The notes: generated by a model from the sequence alone, not told the origin. A stretch of 29,657 bases of DNA from Paramacrobiotus richtersi (GCA_034698045.1 JAQGAU010000374.1:1-29657); one strand, 5' to 3'; counted from the stretch's first letter, positions 10,796 to 21,629 are shown. Translations and numbers: made by a program.

Positions 10796-12835
10796 CGGCT
10801 TTAGCCTTCATGTCTTCAGTTCTGTCAGTCTTTGGAAAGATGTCATTGCAAATGTAAAATTCAGGCATTTCGTGGCTGGAAGCAGAGCTTATGCGGTTGC
10901 GTGTCAGCCACAATTCCCGGCGTGGGTTTCAAGAGGCCGGCCGACTGGACGCCGTTCGGCAGTTTTACGGTAAAGCGCTGCATAAGCGCGCTGAAAATGA
11001 TGAACAGCTCCCGCTGCGCCAGCGTTTCGCCAGGACATTGTCGTTTCCCTACAAGTGATTATGGTGATTACGCACACATATATATGGCGCGCGCAACCGT
11101 ATACAACGGCCTAAAGCTCGTAATCTTTTGCGAAAGATCTGGATGCCGTGCATTAGGATTCCCGTTTGCTCGTTAAAGATACCACAAAATCTTTAGATAT
11201 GCCAAGTTTTCGAAAACGGTTTACATACAGCACATTACAGGTTTCTGGGACTAGGTCTTTAAGATTGTATCTCACTGCACTCTGGACTGTGTGGATCTTT
11301 CCGTGGCTTAGGGGTGTTTTTCCACGAAGTCACTCTAACGAAACATTACACGGAACAGCTCGTAGGACGTGACCGTTACCGGTCGTCTTTACGGAAAGTT
11401 TACAAAAGTATATCTACACAATAAAAACAAACTTAAAAAAATTGTCTTTGCCGGCATACTACTGGTAAAAGAAACAGTGGAGTTCAGATCTACCACGTTT
11501 TTGATTTCCACAACCTACAAAACTGTACCCATAAAAACCACCTTCAGAGAAGCGGTTTCCAAAAAAATAGTTTTTTAAGACAGATGATTAAACTGCCGTC
11601 TTCTGGAGCATACGCAGGGTAAACGACAGTGACGGCATGTCGCGTACCCTTTGATGGGTGTCGCGCAGTAGAATTATGGTAAGTCAGACCGAATCTACGC
11701 CTTACCAAGAGCAAATGGTATTAACTTTTCGCTGTGATTAACGGCGTTCGGAAAGCGATCGGGAATGAACTCCTCCGGCTGGTCCCACCATTCATCGTTA
11801 TGGTGGACGTAGTAGATATTAGATCCAACCCATGTTCCTGCAGTTAGATTTTCTCATGTATCCCTTCTTTAGTATATAGAGAATGCATCACCTTTGGGGA
11901 TGTCGTAGCCACCAATTTTCGTGTCCTCGGCCGCGCAGTGGTAGATGCCCATGGGCACCACGCTGGCAAACCGGTCTACCTCCTTGATTGTAGCCTCGAC
12001 ATAGCGTAACTGTTCCCTGTCGGAATACTTCAGAAAAGACCCATTAGGTACGTTGCTGTCCAGCTATTCTTGGACTTTTTCTTGGATGCCCGGGTGCACA
12101 GCAATGAGTAAGAATGCCTACAAGACTGCAGTCCATATCGTAGATGTTCTTGTATTTGTTATAACTGTCTACCCATCGGAGAGTGGTTGCAGTGGTCCAG
12201 AATCCGGCTTCGAATAAATCTTCGAGGAGTAGCAGCAGTTCTCTAACTGAAATTGCAGTTATTACCATTTTTGCATACGGATACAGTGAAGAAACATACC
12301 GTTCAGCGTTTCGTGCCGGCCACTTCCAGCAGCCGATATGTATGTGTCCAGAAAGTCCGCATTCTTGCCCGGTTCCCAGTTTGCCAAATGTTCGTCGCAT
12401 GGTCTGCCGAAAAATTCCCGAAAGCCTCGTAATCGTCTCGTAAAGTCGGCGTAAAATTTCACTCCTGGTCCAGGGAGATATCGTAAAGCAGGGAACATTG
12501 CCAGCGCGACGTTCTCGAAGGTGAACTCGGTGCTTTCTCTCGTGTAGCGGATAATTCTCTGCAGCTCTTCATCGTCCGCGTGGTAGCGCGTTCCCGTTAA
12601 CACCATACCAATAACATTGGCCACAGCGCTGCTTAACGTGGAGCGGGTATCAATGGGCTGGCCGTCGTACGATTCTAGCCGTTCGATTAAGTAAGCGGCT
12701 TAATTCTGTAGTGATCTTGTCGTCCATCTTTTTCATTGCTCATTCCAAAATCCCGGAATGTTTGAAGGATGAAGCGCCGGTGTTCCTTCCACATTTCTCC
12801 TTTGGAAAACACGACACCTAGAAAATCAAGAAATC

Positions 12836-12842
12836 CTGAAAT
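12836..12842. repeat. Left target-site duplication CTGAAAT
   Basis: Perfect match to 14161-14167, directly outside the left terminus of the foldback element; the match is 8 bp if the preceding C is counted. It lies about 20 bp upstream of the P450 exon 2 acceptor in transcript sense. Confidence 0.8.
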
Positions 12843-14160
12843 GGGGTACTGATAGTTCATGGTACTACCAGTGGTAATGGTACTGGTTCTGGTAATGGTA
12901 CTGGTAATGGTTATGGTACTGGTACTGGTAGTGGTACTGGCAGTGGTGCCCCAACACCAGATCAAACACATGAACGGAACTCTGTCGACAACAACAGTAA
13001 ATTCGCAATTAAAAATCACAGAAGCAAGAAAACAATCCATGTTGTAATTGTGCTTAACCCATGGAAGATTTCGCGCGCATAAGCTTTGTTGTAAAACTTA
13101 GTATTAGGCTGCAAGCAATTTAGCCAAGTGTTCATTTTGCGAGAACGCTGGTCCGCGAGAATCAGACTAGAAAACGGTTTCTATCTGTAAAAAATTATAC
13201 TAAAATTTCCTGGAAAGATAGGCCTATATTATTTCTTTTTCCGTTTGTGCGCGCAATGACCGGGTGTAGCGCAGTATGGTGAATAACTTCAAACATAGAT
13301 TCCGAAATCAAAGTCCGTATTTCCATCCCATTTGCTCGGACAACAGATGATTAAATTCGCAGATATATGGTGAAATTTTGATTCAAGTTCAGCCGATAAG
13401 GATGACCAGGAAATTACGAAATGTTTTTCTAGTGTTCTAAAATTGTTTGTAAAATTTACAAATATGTTTTCAAATTTTTTTTTACGCCGGGCTCATCGCT
13501 ATGCGTATGCGCATTTCATGGTGTGTTATCTAAGCCAAGTGGACAAGAATCAAAATTTTGGTGGGGGAATTTTCTGTTTCAGCTTGTTCATCCCATTGCG
13601 CGACAACCAGTCATTGCGCGCATAAACGGACAAAAAAGTAAGATAGATGTATTTTTTTTCAGGAAGTTTTTGATATATTCTTAAATAGTAAAAACAGTGT
13701 AAGCAAGCTAGATTCTTATGGACTTGGTTACATCTTCACGCTTTGGGTGAGCGTGAATGAAATAACCGCACCTGAAAAAGTACCCTGCAATTTTTCGTGT
13801 CTGAATTCTCGCGGATTAACATACTTGCAAAGAAAATACTTGTGCCAGCTTGCTTGCACCTATATTATTAAGTTTTACACGAAACCTATGCACACGAAAT
13901 CTTCCACGGGTCAGGCAAAATTAAAACATGGAATTTTTTCTTGCTTCTGTGATTTTTAATTGCAAATTTACTGTTGTGGTCGACAGAGGTCCGTTCATGT
14001 GTTTGATCTGGTGGTGCGGCCCACTGCCAGTACCACTACCAGTACCAGTACCACTACCATAACCAGTACCAGTACCAGTACCAGTACCATTACCACTACC
14101 ACTACCATTACCAGAACCACTACCAGTACCACTGGTAGTACCACGAACTATAAGCACCCC
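12843..14160. mobile_element. Foldback-type non-autonomous DNA transposon in P450 intron 1
   Basis: A 1318-bp element with very long inverted repeats: 12843-13175 and 13795-14160, roughly 80% alike by eye. Both termini read inward GGGGT.CT.ATAGTTC and are followed by a GGTACT/GGTAAT-type minisatellite, then about 200 bp of complex sequence. CTGAAAT flanks both ends directly. The ~620-bp centre shows no transposase, so it would need one in trans. Long repeats containing internal minisatellites resemble Foldback-class elements; a 7-8-bp duplication would fit hAT, P or Merlin superfamilies, which I cannot separate. Confidence 0.8.
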
Positions 14161-14167
14161 CTGAAAT
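14161..14167. repeat. Right target-site duplication CTGAAAT
   Basis: Partner of 12836-12842 at the other end of the foldback element. Confidence 0.8.
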
Positions 14168-14379
14168 GTGCACGAACTGAATTACTATAAGCTATCTTGG
14201 TCGACATGAGTAAATGACACAGATCGTAATATTCCTGATAGCAACTACGAGATTGAGGTCAATTGAGTTGTGCTAAATGCCTGTGCAAAAACTTTTGTCC
14301 TGGGGCGAACTTCCGAATAATGGTAAGAATAACAGGCAATTGCTGTTACAAAAAGACTGCATACGACCGCGGGTCACGT

Positions 14380-14611
14380 CATATTCTCAATAAAAACTGC
14401 GCGAACTTCGTAACTGGGACTCACTTGCTCTCGCGCGTACTGTATTTCTGGTATGACATAATCCGCACCGATCACGGTGTTTGCTACTTGGTGCAGGATC
14501 AAGACTGCGCGCTATTTGCAAACCTTTGGTAGTGAGGCCAGCCCTCAGTTGATTCAGATCTTATTGTAACCATTGTCCCATCCCGCACTAATTGGGAAAA
14601 ATTCTTTATCT
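14380..14611 (+). pseudogene. Antisense fragment of an ANF-type receptor ectodomain in P450 intron 1
   Basis: Plus-strand frame with LLSRVLYFWYDIIRTDHG, then CALFANLW, two stops (14530-14535), and IVPSRTNWEKFF. It follows the order of the cyclase ectodomain at 5.0-4.4 kb (SEWYGEGYFDRPGL, NCLLLERL, TVPSRASWDKF). The VPSR codons GTC CCA TCC CGC match the cyclase gene except at one third position. It lies outside the transposon and runs opposite to the host P450. No later cyclase exons are recognisable after 14611. Confidence 0.55.
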
Positions 14612-15478
14612 GATTTAGTTTCCACATGAGCTCCGCTGTTGTGTATTCCGAGAATGAGATTAACAAAAAACGGACGTCTATGCTTATTTAGAAGCGTTGC
14701 ACAGGTGGATGAAGCAGCCGTAGGGTAAACTTATGCTTCACCGTCATGGGAACGTAGATTCTACAACTTGATGCTATTGTTCAAAGCTCAAAATAAAGCT
14801 CTTAATCCTTGCGCGGGTTAAATGCCATAAGTTGCGCCAAACAATCTAAGTTCCCATCATGGCTCCAGCCTCCATACAAGCCGTATAATAACAGCGTGTG
14901 AGCGGCCCCAGTACCTTACTACTGCTGACTTACCAAATTCTGATGCGGCACTCGTGATTATGTAAACAGAATCACGTAAGCCACACCAGAAATTGCTATC
15001 GCTTGTGGGACAAATTCCAATGAGAACTAAAGAAAATCTGAAGCTGTAAATTGCTAACATGGCAGTGTGCATTATGAGGCAGCACACCAAACTTTACGAA
15101 CTTTGACCTTAATTTATGCAAGCAGGCAGCAGGCAACGTACCGGTTGCGCCATCATAGGCGATACTTCGCTGTTCAACAAACCAGAAACTGGGTCTCGGC
15201 ACCAGCACCTCCCTTGAAAAGGCTTCTCTGATTAACCCGGGATCGTTGAGTTGGACCACTGAGTACGGTCCCATGAGGGTTCGCACGACGGGACCGTACT
15301 TCTTGGCATTGTTGTAATGGGCACGTTGGAAGTTTTTGACATCGGTCGACAAAACACATCCAATGAATGGCAGATTGAAGGGTCCAGGAGGGTGGTGGTA
15401 GGATAATTCGTTCCAGTACCAAACAGCAGAAATGCAGAACAGTATAAGAGCACACACGTACAGAATTAACATCAACAT

Positions 15479-16413
15479 TTTCTATAATGTACACTTAATT
15501 TCGAAGCACACCCACATCCGCTGCCGTCCGCATTGCGCTGGGCAAGTTTGCTGATGTAGTACTTCTGTCGATCCTTGACTATGCAATAAAATTATGATAA
15601 TGAAACAGCATCTTCGGTTGATTACATTGCAGCTAATCCTTTATATGTGGTAGCCATCCAATCTTTCAGGATAATTCTCGGTATGTTGATCCTTTTCAGC
15701 TGTATTGCTAACTGCGTAAGCGCAATATCTTTGCGCTTGGGTCGTGTCATGTTTATGTTTATTGTTCATGTTGACTGTATTGATAAACTGCGATTAGAGT
15801 ATTAATACACAATACTAGCCGACGCTGATTGCAGTTCGTAGAGCATGTAACGCTAAATTATGATTCGGTTTACGAAGCGCCAAGTCTGATTGCCGAGGTA
15901 CAATATTTTTTCCATTTGGTCGGTGATCTGTGCTGAATTTCACGATAAACTCGCGTTTAGAAACAAACAAGTACTATGCAGTACACATGATTATGATAAT
16001 TATGAGGAGCTGGATCGACCCTTCTTGTCACCCTAAGCTGCCAAAAATTCTAAACTGAACAGGCGGCATTTCTCGTGGCCCCTGCAAACTTATCCCGCTA
16101 TGTACGAATACAGTCCTAATATTTTCGCCGCACTTCAAACCAGTTAATTTGTATTAGCTCTCATCCACCGATAGCGTAGTACATGCGTAAGAGAATTAAG
16201 ACCGCACATTATGCAGCACTAAAGGTACCTTTATCACACTAGAATCCGGCTCCACGTTGCCCGCACATGTCTTTGCCACTAAATTTATTCCTTATGACTT
16301 ATGTACAAATGACCAATACTAATAGTTCCCAGAACAATGAGTAGCAAGCCAAGACATAGCACAGTAACATAACTAGAAAAAGATCCACTGGAGGCGAAAC
16401 TGACAGAAGTGGT
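15479..16413. other. Gene-free stretch between the P450 and GPCR copy C
   Basis: Upstream of the P450 start (15478) and downstream of the GPCR C stop. From about 16020 it aligns with 7605-8619 (3' flank of the GPCR unit). I see no gene, RNA or clear promoter box. Confidence 0.6.
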
Positions 16414-17668
16414 TTAATGGCTGCTCCTGATTTGGCTAACGCGGTGTCCCTGTAGCATTCTTTTCAGTGTCACCTGGTAGTCTGTTCCCAGCAAAAAGAA
16501 TATTACCTGCAAAGAACGGCAATACAGGTTGAAACATTTCGCGGGGCTTATGGTTGTTATACAGTATGTCTATGTGAAATAAGCGAACTAGCGTTTTAAC
16601 CAGGCGTAGGTTCGTGCGCATGCACCTTTAATCGTGTCATAGCTTTGATTGCGCTTCCTACTCGCATCACCAGCGTTCGAGGAGTATCGACTATTACTTT
16701 CGATCTGTTTTCCCGATAATTCCGTAACTCCGTCGATTCTGCATCAATTTATTACACTAAACATTCCACTCACTGCACTTATTACACTAAACCTCACGAT
16801 ATCATACCGGGATTCCAACCCATCCACACATGCCAACAGCCTTCATCCCCAGCAGCATCATCTCATACCCGACGTAAAAACCCGCTATATTGACAATAGG
16901 TTTGACAATCGGAATTGGCAAAAAGCAGATTATATGCCATACATACGAAACAATCAGAACCCGGGCTAAGACAACCTGCCTCTGTCGCTTTGCTGATACG
17001 TCCGGCTGCTCAGCGCGACCAGGACCTTTCCTTGTCAACTTAATCGCCAGGATAACATGCGCCACACCCTGCGCACTCAACGGAAACGCAATGACCAGGA
17101 CTGTGTTCAAAAAGATAAACAACGGCGGCAAAACAGCCTCTGACCCGCAGATCCCAAGCGGCAACGCCAGGAAGGCTCTTCCCGCCACTCCACTGACCGT
17201 AAGAGTATTAACAACCGCAGGTACCAACCAGCAGATTATAATATACCCTATAGTTTTCTTCGCGGAAAACATTGACTTGTACTGATGAGGGAAAGCAGTG
17301 GCGACTAGCCGATTGAGTGCCACCGCACAAAATGACCAGTATGTCGCGCCCAGATTGGTCTGCCGGAAAAAGACTATCGCGTCGCAATAAACTCGATCCC
17401 TGTAGCCCAGCTGGCATCGGAAGGTCATGATGTTGTCGATTGGCGCGTATACCGCGGTCATTAAGAAGTTAAGAAATAACATGTGACAGATAAGCAGACT
17501 GCTGCGTAAGCGTTGGGCGTCTTGCTTCAAGATGACGAAGATTAGCAGAAAGCTGGCAACCGCGCCAATGATGCTGATGAATATAGTGGACAGGAACCAG
17601 ACGTAGATTGTGGATAGGCTAGCAATTGGTGCGCTGACCGTAGTATTGGGATTTGTAGCGTTTGGCAT
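16414..17668 (-). CDS. Rhodopsin-like GPCR copy C, two exons, intact
   Basis: Seven-helix receptor of 317 aa. Exon 1 is 17668-16808, exon 2 is 16506-16414 (acceptor TTCTTTGCAG), joined in phase 0. An in-frame ATG eight codons upstream exists, but MPNATNPN matches the start of copies A and B and is preferred. TM3 ends ALNRLVATAF (NRL for DRY), TM6 has CFLPIP, TM7 reads GIPVIFF in place of NPxxY. The third loop is basic (KLTRKGPGRAEQPDVSAKR), typical of a G-protein contact. The C-tail ends QGHRVSQIRSSH. Compared with copy B it has about six extra residues (AGFYVGYEM region) before TM7. Same orientation and same intron position as B; clearly a duplicate. Ligand unknown. Confidence 0.88.
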
Positions 17669-18466
17669 TTCAGAGGCTGCTGCTATGTACACCTTTCTGT
17701 AGTAATGATATTACAAGTCAAAACGCCGTTGAAGCGCGGTAGAAGACTTTGTCAGCAGGTTCGAGCATTAAAAATCTTTTTTATCTGTTATATCTAGAAA
17801 TCTGTTATATCCAATGTCCGTGCAAAAGCTTGCGATCTTGTAATCCGTATCTGCAAGTACACGAATGTGAGGCAAGCTTTATGACTCCATGTGCTGTGTA
17901 CTTTACAATAAATGCTACATTGACTGCACATTGTATTACACTCACACTAGAACATCAAACGGCGAGCTGGCTGATTGTGATCGTTGTCAAATTTAACTGC
18001 ACCCGCAGAATGAACATCCGGTTTAAGCGGAATAATTGTCAATTGTGACTACGATGTCCGACAACGGACTGCGAAACGGGACTTCAAGCTGCCGAATTGA
18101 ACTAGAGCATTTACTAATTACAATAAACGCTAACATTGCTCCTACATGCATCAGGTTTCCTTTGAAGAGAGGAAGTTCGTTGCATGCCGGATATGCTCCA
18201 GCAAATGCTATGCACGCGGCGGAAGGGCACAGCTTATTCCACAGTAGGAATAATTATACAAAACTGTGGTGCGCACCTGGAGGATGCGTACGCGCTCTTT
18301 GTTCACATGTGATCAGCAAGAAATGCCAGAATAAAAATAGTTTTTGAAAAATTGAAATTTTGCTTTCATTCCGGATATATGTCGTGCGTTGATGTGCGCA
18401 CTCGGTGTTCGCTGGCACTGAATAACCGAAGTGAAGGAAGTACGTAAATGACTATGAAATCTAATA

Positions 18467-18493
18467 AACGGTACACAAACCATGTGTACCGTT
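18467..18493. repeat. Perfect 11-bp hairpin palindrome
   Basis: aacggtacaca (18467-18477) and its exact complement (18483-18493) flank a 5-nt loop. Confidence 0.85.
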
Positions 18494-18566
18494 CGTTTAA
18501 TTCATTCACCACAGCAAAGTTCTGTACGACGCATTTTTTTCCTGGGTCATCTGTTAGCGCTATTCA

Positions 18567-18588
18567 AGTGGTCACCATAATGACCACT
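18567..18588. repeat. Perfect 8-bp hairpin palindrome
   Basis: agtggtca (18567-18574) and tgaccact (18581-18588) flank a 6-nt loop. Confidence 0.75.
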
Positions 18589-18611
18589 GGTCGGCGAAAC
18601 CGATTACCAGC

Positions 18612-18752
18612 GGAAAATGCCGAGTCATCATTAGCGCCTTGGCCATTATGTGTCCTGTGGCCTTGTTTACTAAGAAAAACCTGCCTTCCTCGTGGATAAT
18701 TGCTTATCACCTTCGTACACACCTGATTTTAGCTGACGAGTACCGGGTGTAA
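18612..18752 (+). pseudogene. Possible GPCR remnant (TM1-loop-TM2)
   Basis: A 46-codon frame reads VIISALAIMCPVALF then TKKNLPSSWIIAYHL, a hydrophobic helix followed by a basic loop and a second hydrophobic stretch. This is the layout of TM1 to TM2 in the plus-strand GPCR at 22519 (ILNAGVLLFYAKK then FAVYLI). It ends at a stop and I could not find later helices. It could be coincidence. Confidence 0.3.
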
Positions 18753-19359
18753 TTTTCCCAATATGTGCCATATATCGCCCGTCGCGCTCCATCGCGCTGC
18801 TCTCAGACCGTGGTCAATAACCATGGCGGCGCAAGTGTTCATTCCATATAGACCCAGTCCCGTAAATGAACAAAACAAAGCAACTTTGGCCAGCTTCTTG
18901 GTTATCTGAAGGAACCACAAACCAGTTCAGAAGGAAAAGCTGATTATGGAGCAGATTTTAGGCGACTGATATGGAACGAATGAAGATTTCGCGCATATAC
19001 TTATCACACTGTGAAATTTACATCTTGGTCTTACGGATTAGGTAGTAGCTGCATGGCTTAAGATTTACGTCTATTGAAAAAAAATTGATTGTTTTCTTAG
19101 CAACAGTCAACAGATAGAAAGTGAGTGAATATCGTTGTACAATTGAGGGTTTGCCGGTAACGGGTAGAAAAGGTCGTGTTTGTTACCGGCTGAAACAATG
19201 CAAACTTTCGAAAAAAATTAAACACTCAGTGGCACCGTTTTGCGATATGGGCTATCTGAAAATAGAACCGGCTCATGCTGCAATTGGAGTATTGCTGTTC
19301 GGGTGCTTTTACTGTCCAGGGACTGCTCCCGGTATTGTGATCAGTCCTATGATACTTTG

Positions 19360-19675
19360 ATTATACATACATTCCTGGCAGTGTGGTCCCTTTCTTATTA
19401 AACACTCCCTTATTGCGTCAACCAGTAATCTAATATTTTGATGAATGTCTACCGGTACTGGTAATATCAGGCAGATATCGGTTTCATTAAAAACAACAGG
19501 TATAGCTGCTATTGTCGAGAATAGATCAGTTACTGTTACACTAACGTTGCGTAACATGACTTTTCAGAACAATTTTTATGATTGGGATACTGAAAAAAAA
19601 CTGGCAAATTAGCAGATATTAGACGCAACCTGCGTCCAGGAAACGGCCAGATCGCACAAACAGCAGCCGCATGAG
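19360..19675. repeat. GPCR 5'-flank repeat, displaced copy
   Basis: Aligns with 10140-10500: cctggcagtgtggt, attaaacactccctta, gcgtcaaccagtaa, atcggtttcatta, tgacttttcaga and gacgcaacctgcgtc. It belongs to the copy C unit but is separated from that gene by about 1.4 kb of other sequence. Confidence 0.75.
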
Positions 19676-20499
19676 TCATGAGGGCAACAACTCTTGATCT
19701 GCACCTGCGCATCTCGACTAACAACACTTGGCTGGCGCAAGAAAGACAAAATCCGACTGTCATCGACTCAACGCGTCTGAACCTCGAACGAGAAGAAAAA
19801 CCGTACTTTGCGTGGCTCGCACTTCCCAGCTCCTACAGCGGAGATATCCAGCAAACCGCCAGCTAGAGCGTAGCGCCACACAAAAACTATATACAAGTGC
19901 TAAGAGTGATTGTTACAGCTCTTTTCTGTTATGTGCATTGTCCGCTGGCGCACTTAACAGTGAAAACCCCTAAAAATGGGATCATAAAATGACTACGTCC
20001 TTTGGAACGTTAACAATCAAATTATGCGGCACGAGCCAGTAAAACATGCAGCCATTGCAAACCGGTATGGAATGTCGTAGGTTTCCGTAATTGGAAGGAA
20101 TTCCTTTATTAACCCAGATAAGTTTTAAATCGTAGCATGATGCTTCACGGTGCCTTCACTGCGGACTATTCCACCGCGTTACATTTCACCGAAACAACGA
20201 CTCACAGCAAACACGTTTCAGCGCTGACCGCGGCAACGTTTCGCAGCCGAGACAATCCATAACTAGCACAACTCTCGGCAGTAAGACGAATTTGCGTTTC
20301 TCGTAGCTGATGGTCAATAGTGGCGGCGTAAACGGCAGTGCGTCTGCATATTTGTACCTCCGACTTGTTTGTAACCTGTAACAATTTAGGGTGACCCAGG
20401 GATTGTCCTCGATCGGTCCGTTGCTCTGTTGTCCAAAGATCCTTAAGAATGCTCCACATGACAACCTGTCAACTAAGAAACGAACCAGGATGATTCAAA

Positions 20500-21015
20500 T
20501 CAGGCATGAAAAGGAATAATAACTCTAAGATTTTCGAAAGTGCACCTTACGAAACATAAAATGGGGAATACAGACATGGGGACATACAAGCAGTAAGTTA
20601 CTACTAACAAATTGCAATGTACGAATAAATTATTGAGGGTGTTTTGATGAAAATCACAGACTGTTTTGATTTCATGAGTTTGAAACGTGTAGCGTGTGCG
20701 ATAACAACCAGACAGCACCATATCCAGCCATTCGGCCCGGTTGGATGCGAATCGATACCATCGAAGTACTCCCTCACAAATGCGACGCGGAGTCCTTGAT
20801 AGAACCCGAAGGATTTGATCGGCTTTGGGACTGAAGTGTGGTTTGTTTAATGTCGTTTCGGCATGTTTTGTTAGTTGGTTGGTTTGACGTCGGTACTTAC
20901 AAAATTCTCTGACTTGTTTGTTCATGATACTACCTACGTATTTAGAAGTGGCATCCATTCGTGTTGTACTCTGTTTTTCTGCATAGTGCAAAATGAAGTG
21001 CCTGTTTACTTTCAC
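20500..21015 (-). CDS. Unrecognised 171-codon open frame
   Basis: A long open frame starting MKVNRHFILHYAEKQ, with a basic first half and a hydrophobic stretch near the end (NLLVVTYCLYVPMSVFPILC) that could be one membrane helix. I recognise no family, and the frame has no clear splice partners. Its length is unusual for the surrounding sequence, so it may be a real exon or a lineage-specific gene, but a chance frame is equally possible. Another open region at 20186-20464 on the same strand is also unrecognised. Confidence 0.25.
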   Translation of the reverse strand: MKVNRHFILHYAEKQSTTRMDATSKYVGSIMNKQVREFCKYRRQTNQLTKHAETTLNKPHFSPKADQILRVLSRTPRRICEGVLRWYRFASNRAEWLDMVLSGCYRTRYTFQTHEIKTVCDFHQNTLNNLFVHCNLLVVTYCLYVPMSVFPILCFVRCTFENLRVIIPFHA

Positions 21016-21544
21016 TGACTATAGGAAACTACACAGCTCAGCGTTGTTTGTCATATCACTTGAAACATTCCCCAGTTCCAAAACTTTCAAAAGTTGACAC
21101 AAAAGCCACAATATGCCATTAATGTTATTGTTATAGAATCCTCATGCATCTGTTGAGATATCTCTTTGTCGAACTTGGAGAGTTGTCCCGGATAACTCTC
21201 GCGAGAGTTATCAGGGCAGTATATTACGTTCATCCGTGAGGACGTTTGCAAAACTTAATACTATGCTGTTTTTGCGCGGGCAAACAGCAGATTCAATCAC
21301 GAATCACGATCCGTATGCTCATTTTGCATCCAGAATTCTTGGCAGTTTCGGGTGAAAGCATGCGTCGGCCTCATGCATATACTGTATATATATACTAGCT
21401 GGAGCCCGTGTTATATTGACGTTTAACACACAACCAGCTCCCTATTCGAATGGATATTTCGGCGTCTGGCAGGGAGCAACCAAACAATATAAGGATTCAA
21501 ATGTGTTCGGCATTATAGGCTTTGAATTTCACTAACTGCTCCAA

Positions 21545-21622
21545 GCTTGGCTGGTGCGGTTTTGCGACAGTATTCCTGTCAGGGTCACTTAGTAGTTAGT
21601 TGCCAGTAGAGAGACTAACTAT
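21545..21622 (-). pseudogene. Decayed last exon of a further GPCR copy
   Basis: The minus strand aligns with exon 2 of copies B and C: the counterpart of ctgggaactgactaccaagt, then gtgac, and caccagccaagc in place of caccgtattagccaa. Downstream aacggcaatacag also matches the copy C intron side. It has stops and shifted frames. No exon 1 is found to its right, so only the tail of a fourth unit survives. Confidence 0.6.
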
Positions 21623-21629
21623 AATCCAT

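Larger units (their letters stand above)
10861..15478 (-). pseudogene. Cytochrome P450 (clan-2-like), six exons, with nonsense and frame lesions
   Basis: Exons: 15478-15142, 12817-12300, 12246-12173, 12117-11892, 11837-11706, 11048-10861; about 490 codons, normal for a microsomal P450. Seen in order: N-terminal membrane anchor, proline hinge PPGPFNLPFIG, C-helix WKEHRR, I-helix EAGFWTTATTLRW, K-helix ExxR as KEVDR, FIPDRF, and heme loop FALGKRQCPGE with the Cys ligand. It would be an ER haem monooxygenase. Lesions: TAG at 12064-12066 in the J-helix (IQEKVQE*LD); exon 2 is out of frame by net +2 between about 12750 and 12690; the acidic residue of the I-helix (A/G)Gx(D/E)T is Trp. Splice sites remain consistent, so decay looks fairly recent. 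Introns 1 (2.3 kb) and 5 (0.66 kb) are far longer than the others (about 50 bp). Confidence 0.9.
17770..19359. other. Stretch interrupting the 5' flank of GPCR copy C
   Basis: In copies A and B the motif cctggtaatg lies about 200 and 286 bp upstream of the receptor start; for copy C its counterpart is at 19374, about 1.7 kb upstream. Roughly 1.4 kb has therefore been gained here. The stretch has two short hairpins and one GPCR-like frame but no recognised transposase or long terminal repeats. Confidence 0.5.

Noticed and set aside
12064..12075. 12-nt GT-AG stretch removing the P450 TAG
   Set aside because: Too short to be an intron; the TAG is one base from GAG, so a nonsense mutation is simpler.
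12859..13047. Val/Leu-rich open frame in the left transposon arm
   Set aside because: It is a translation of the GGTACT minisatellite; no start, splice or homology support.
14690..14740. YPTAASSTCATLL-like frame on the minus strand, similar to the cyclase YPT motif
   Set aside because: Opposite strand to the nearby receptor fragment and too short to separate from chance.
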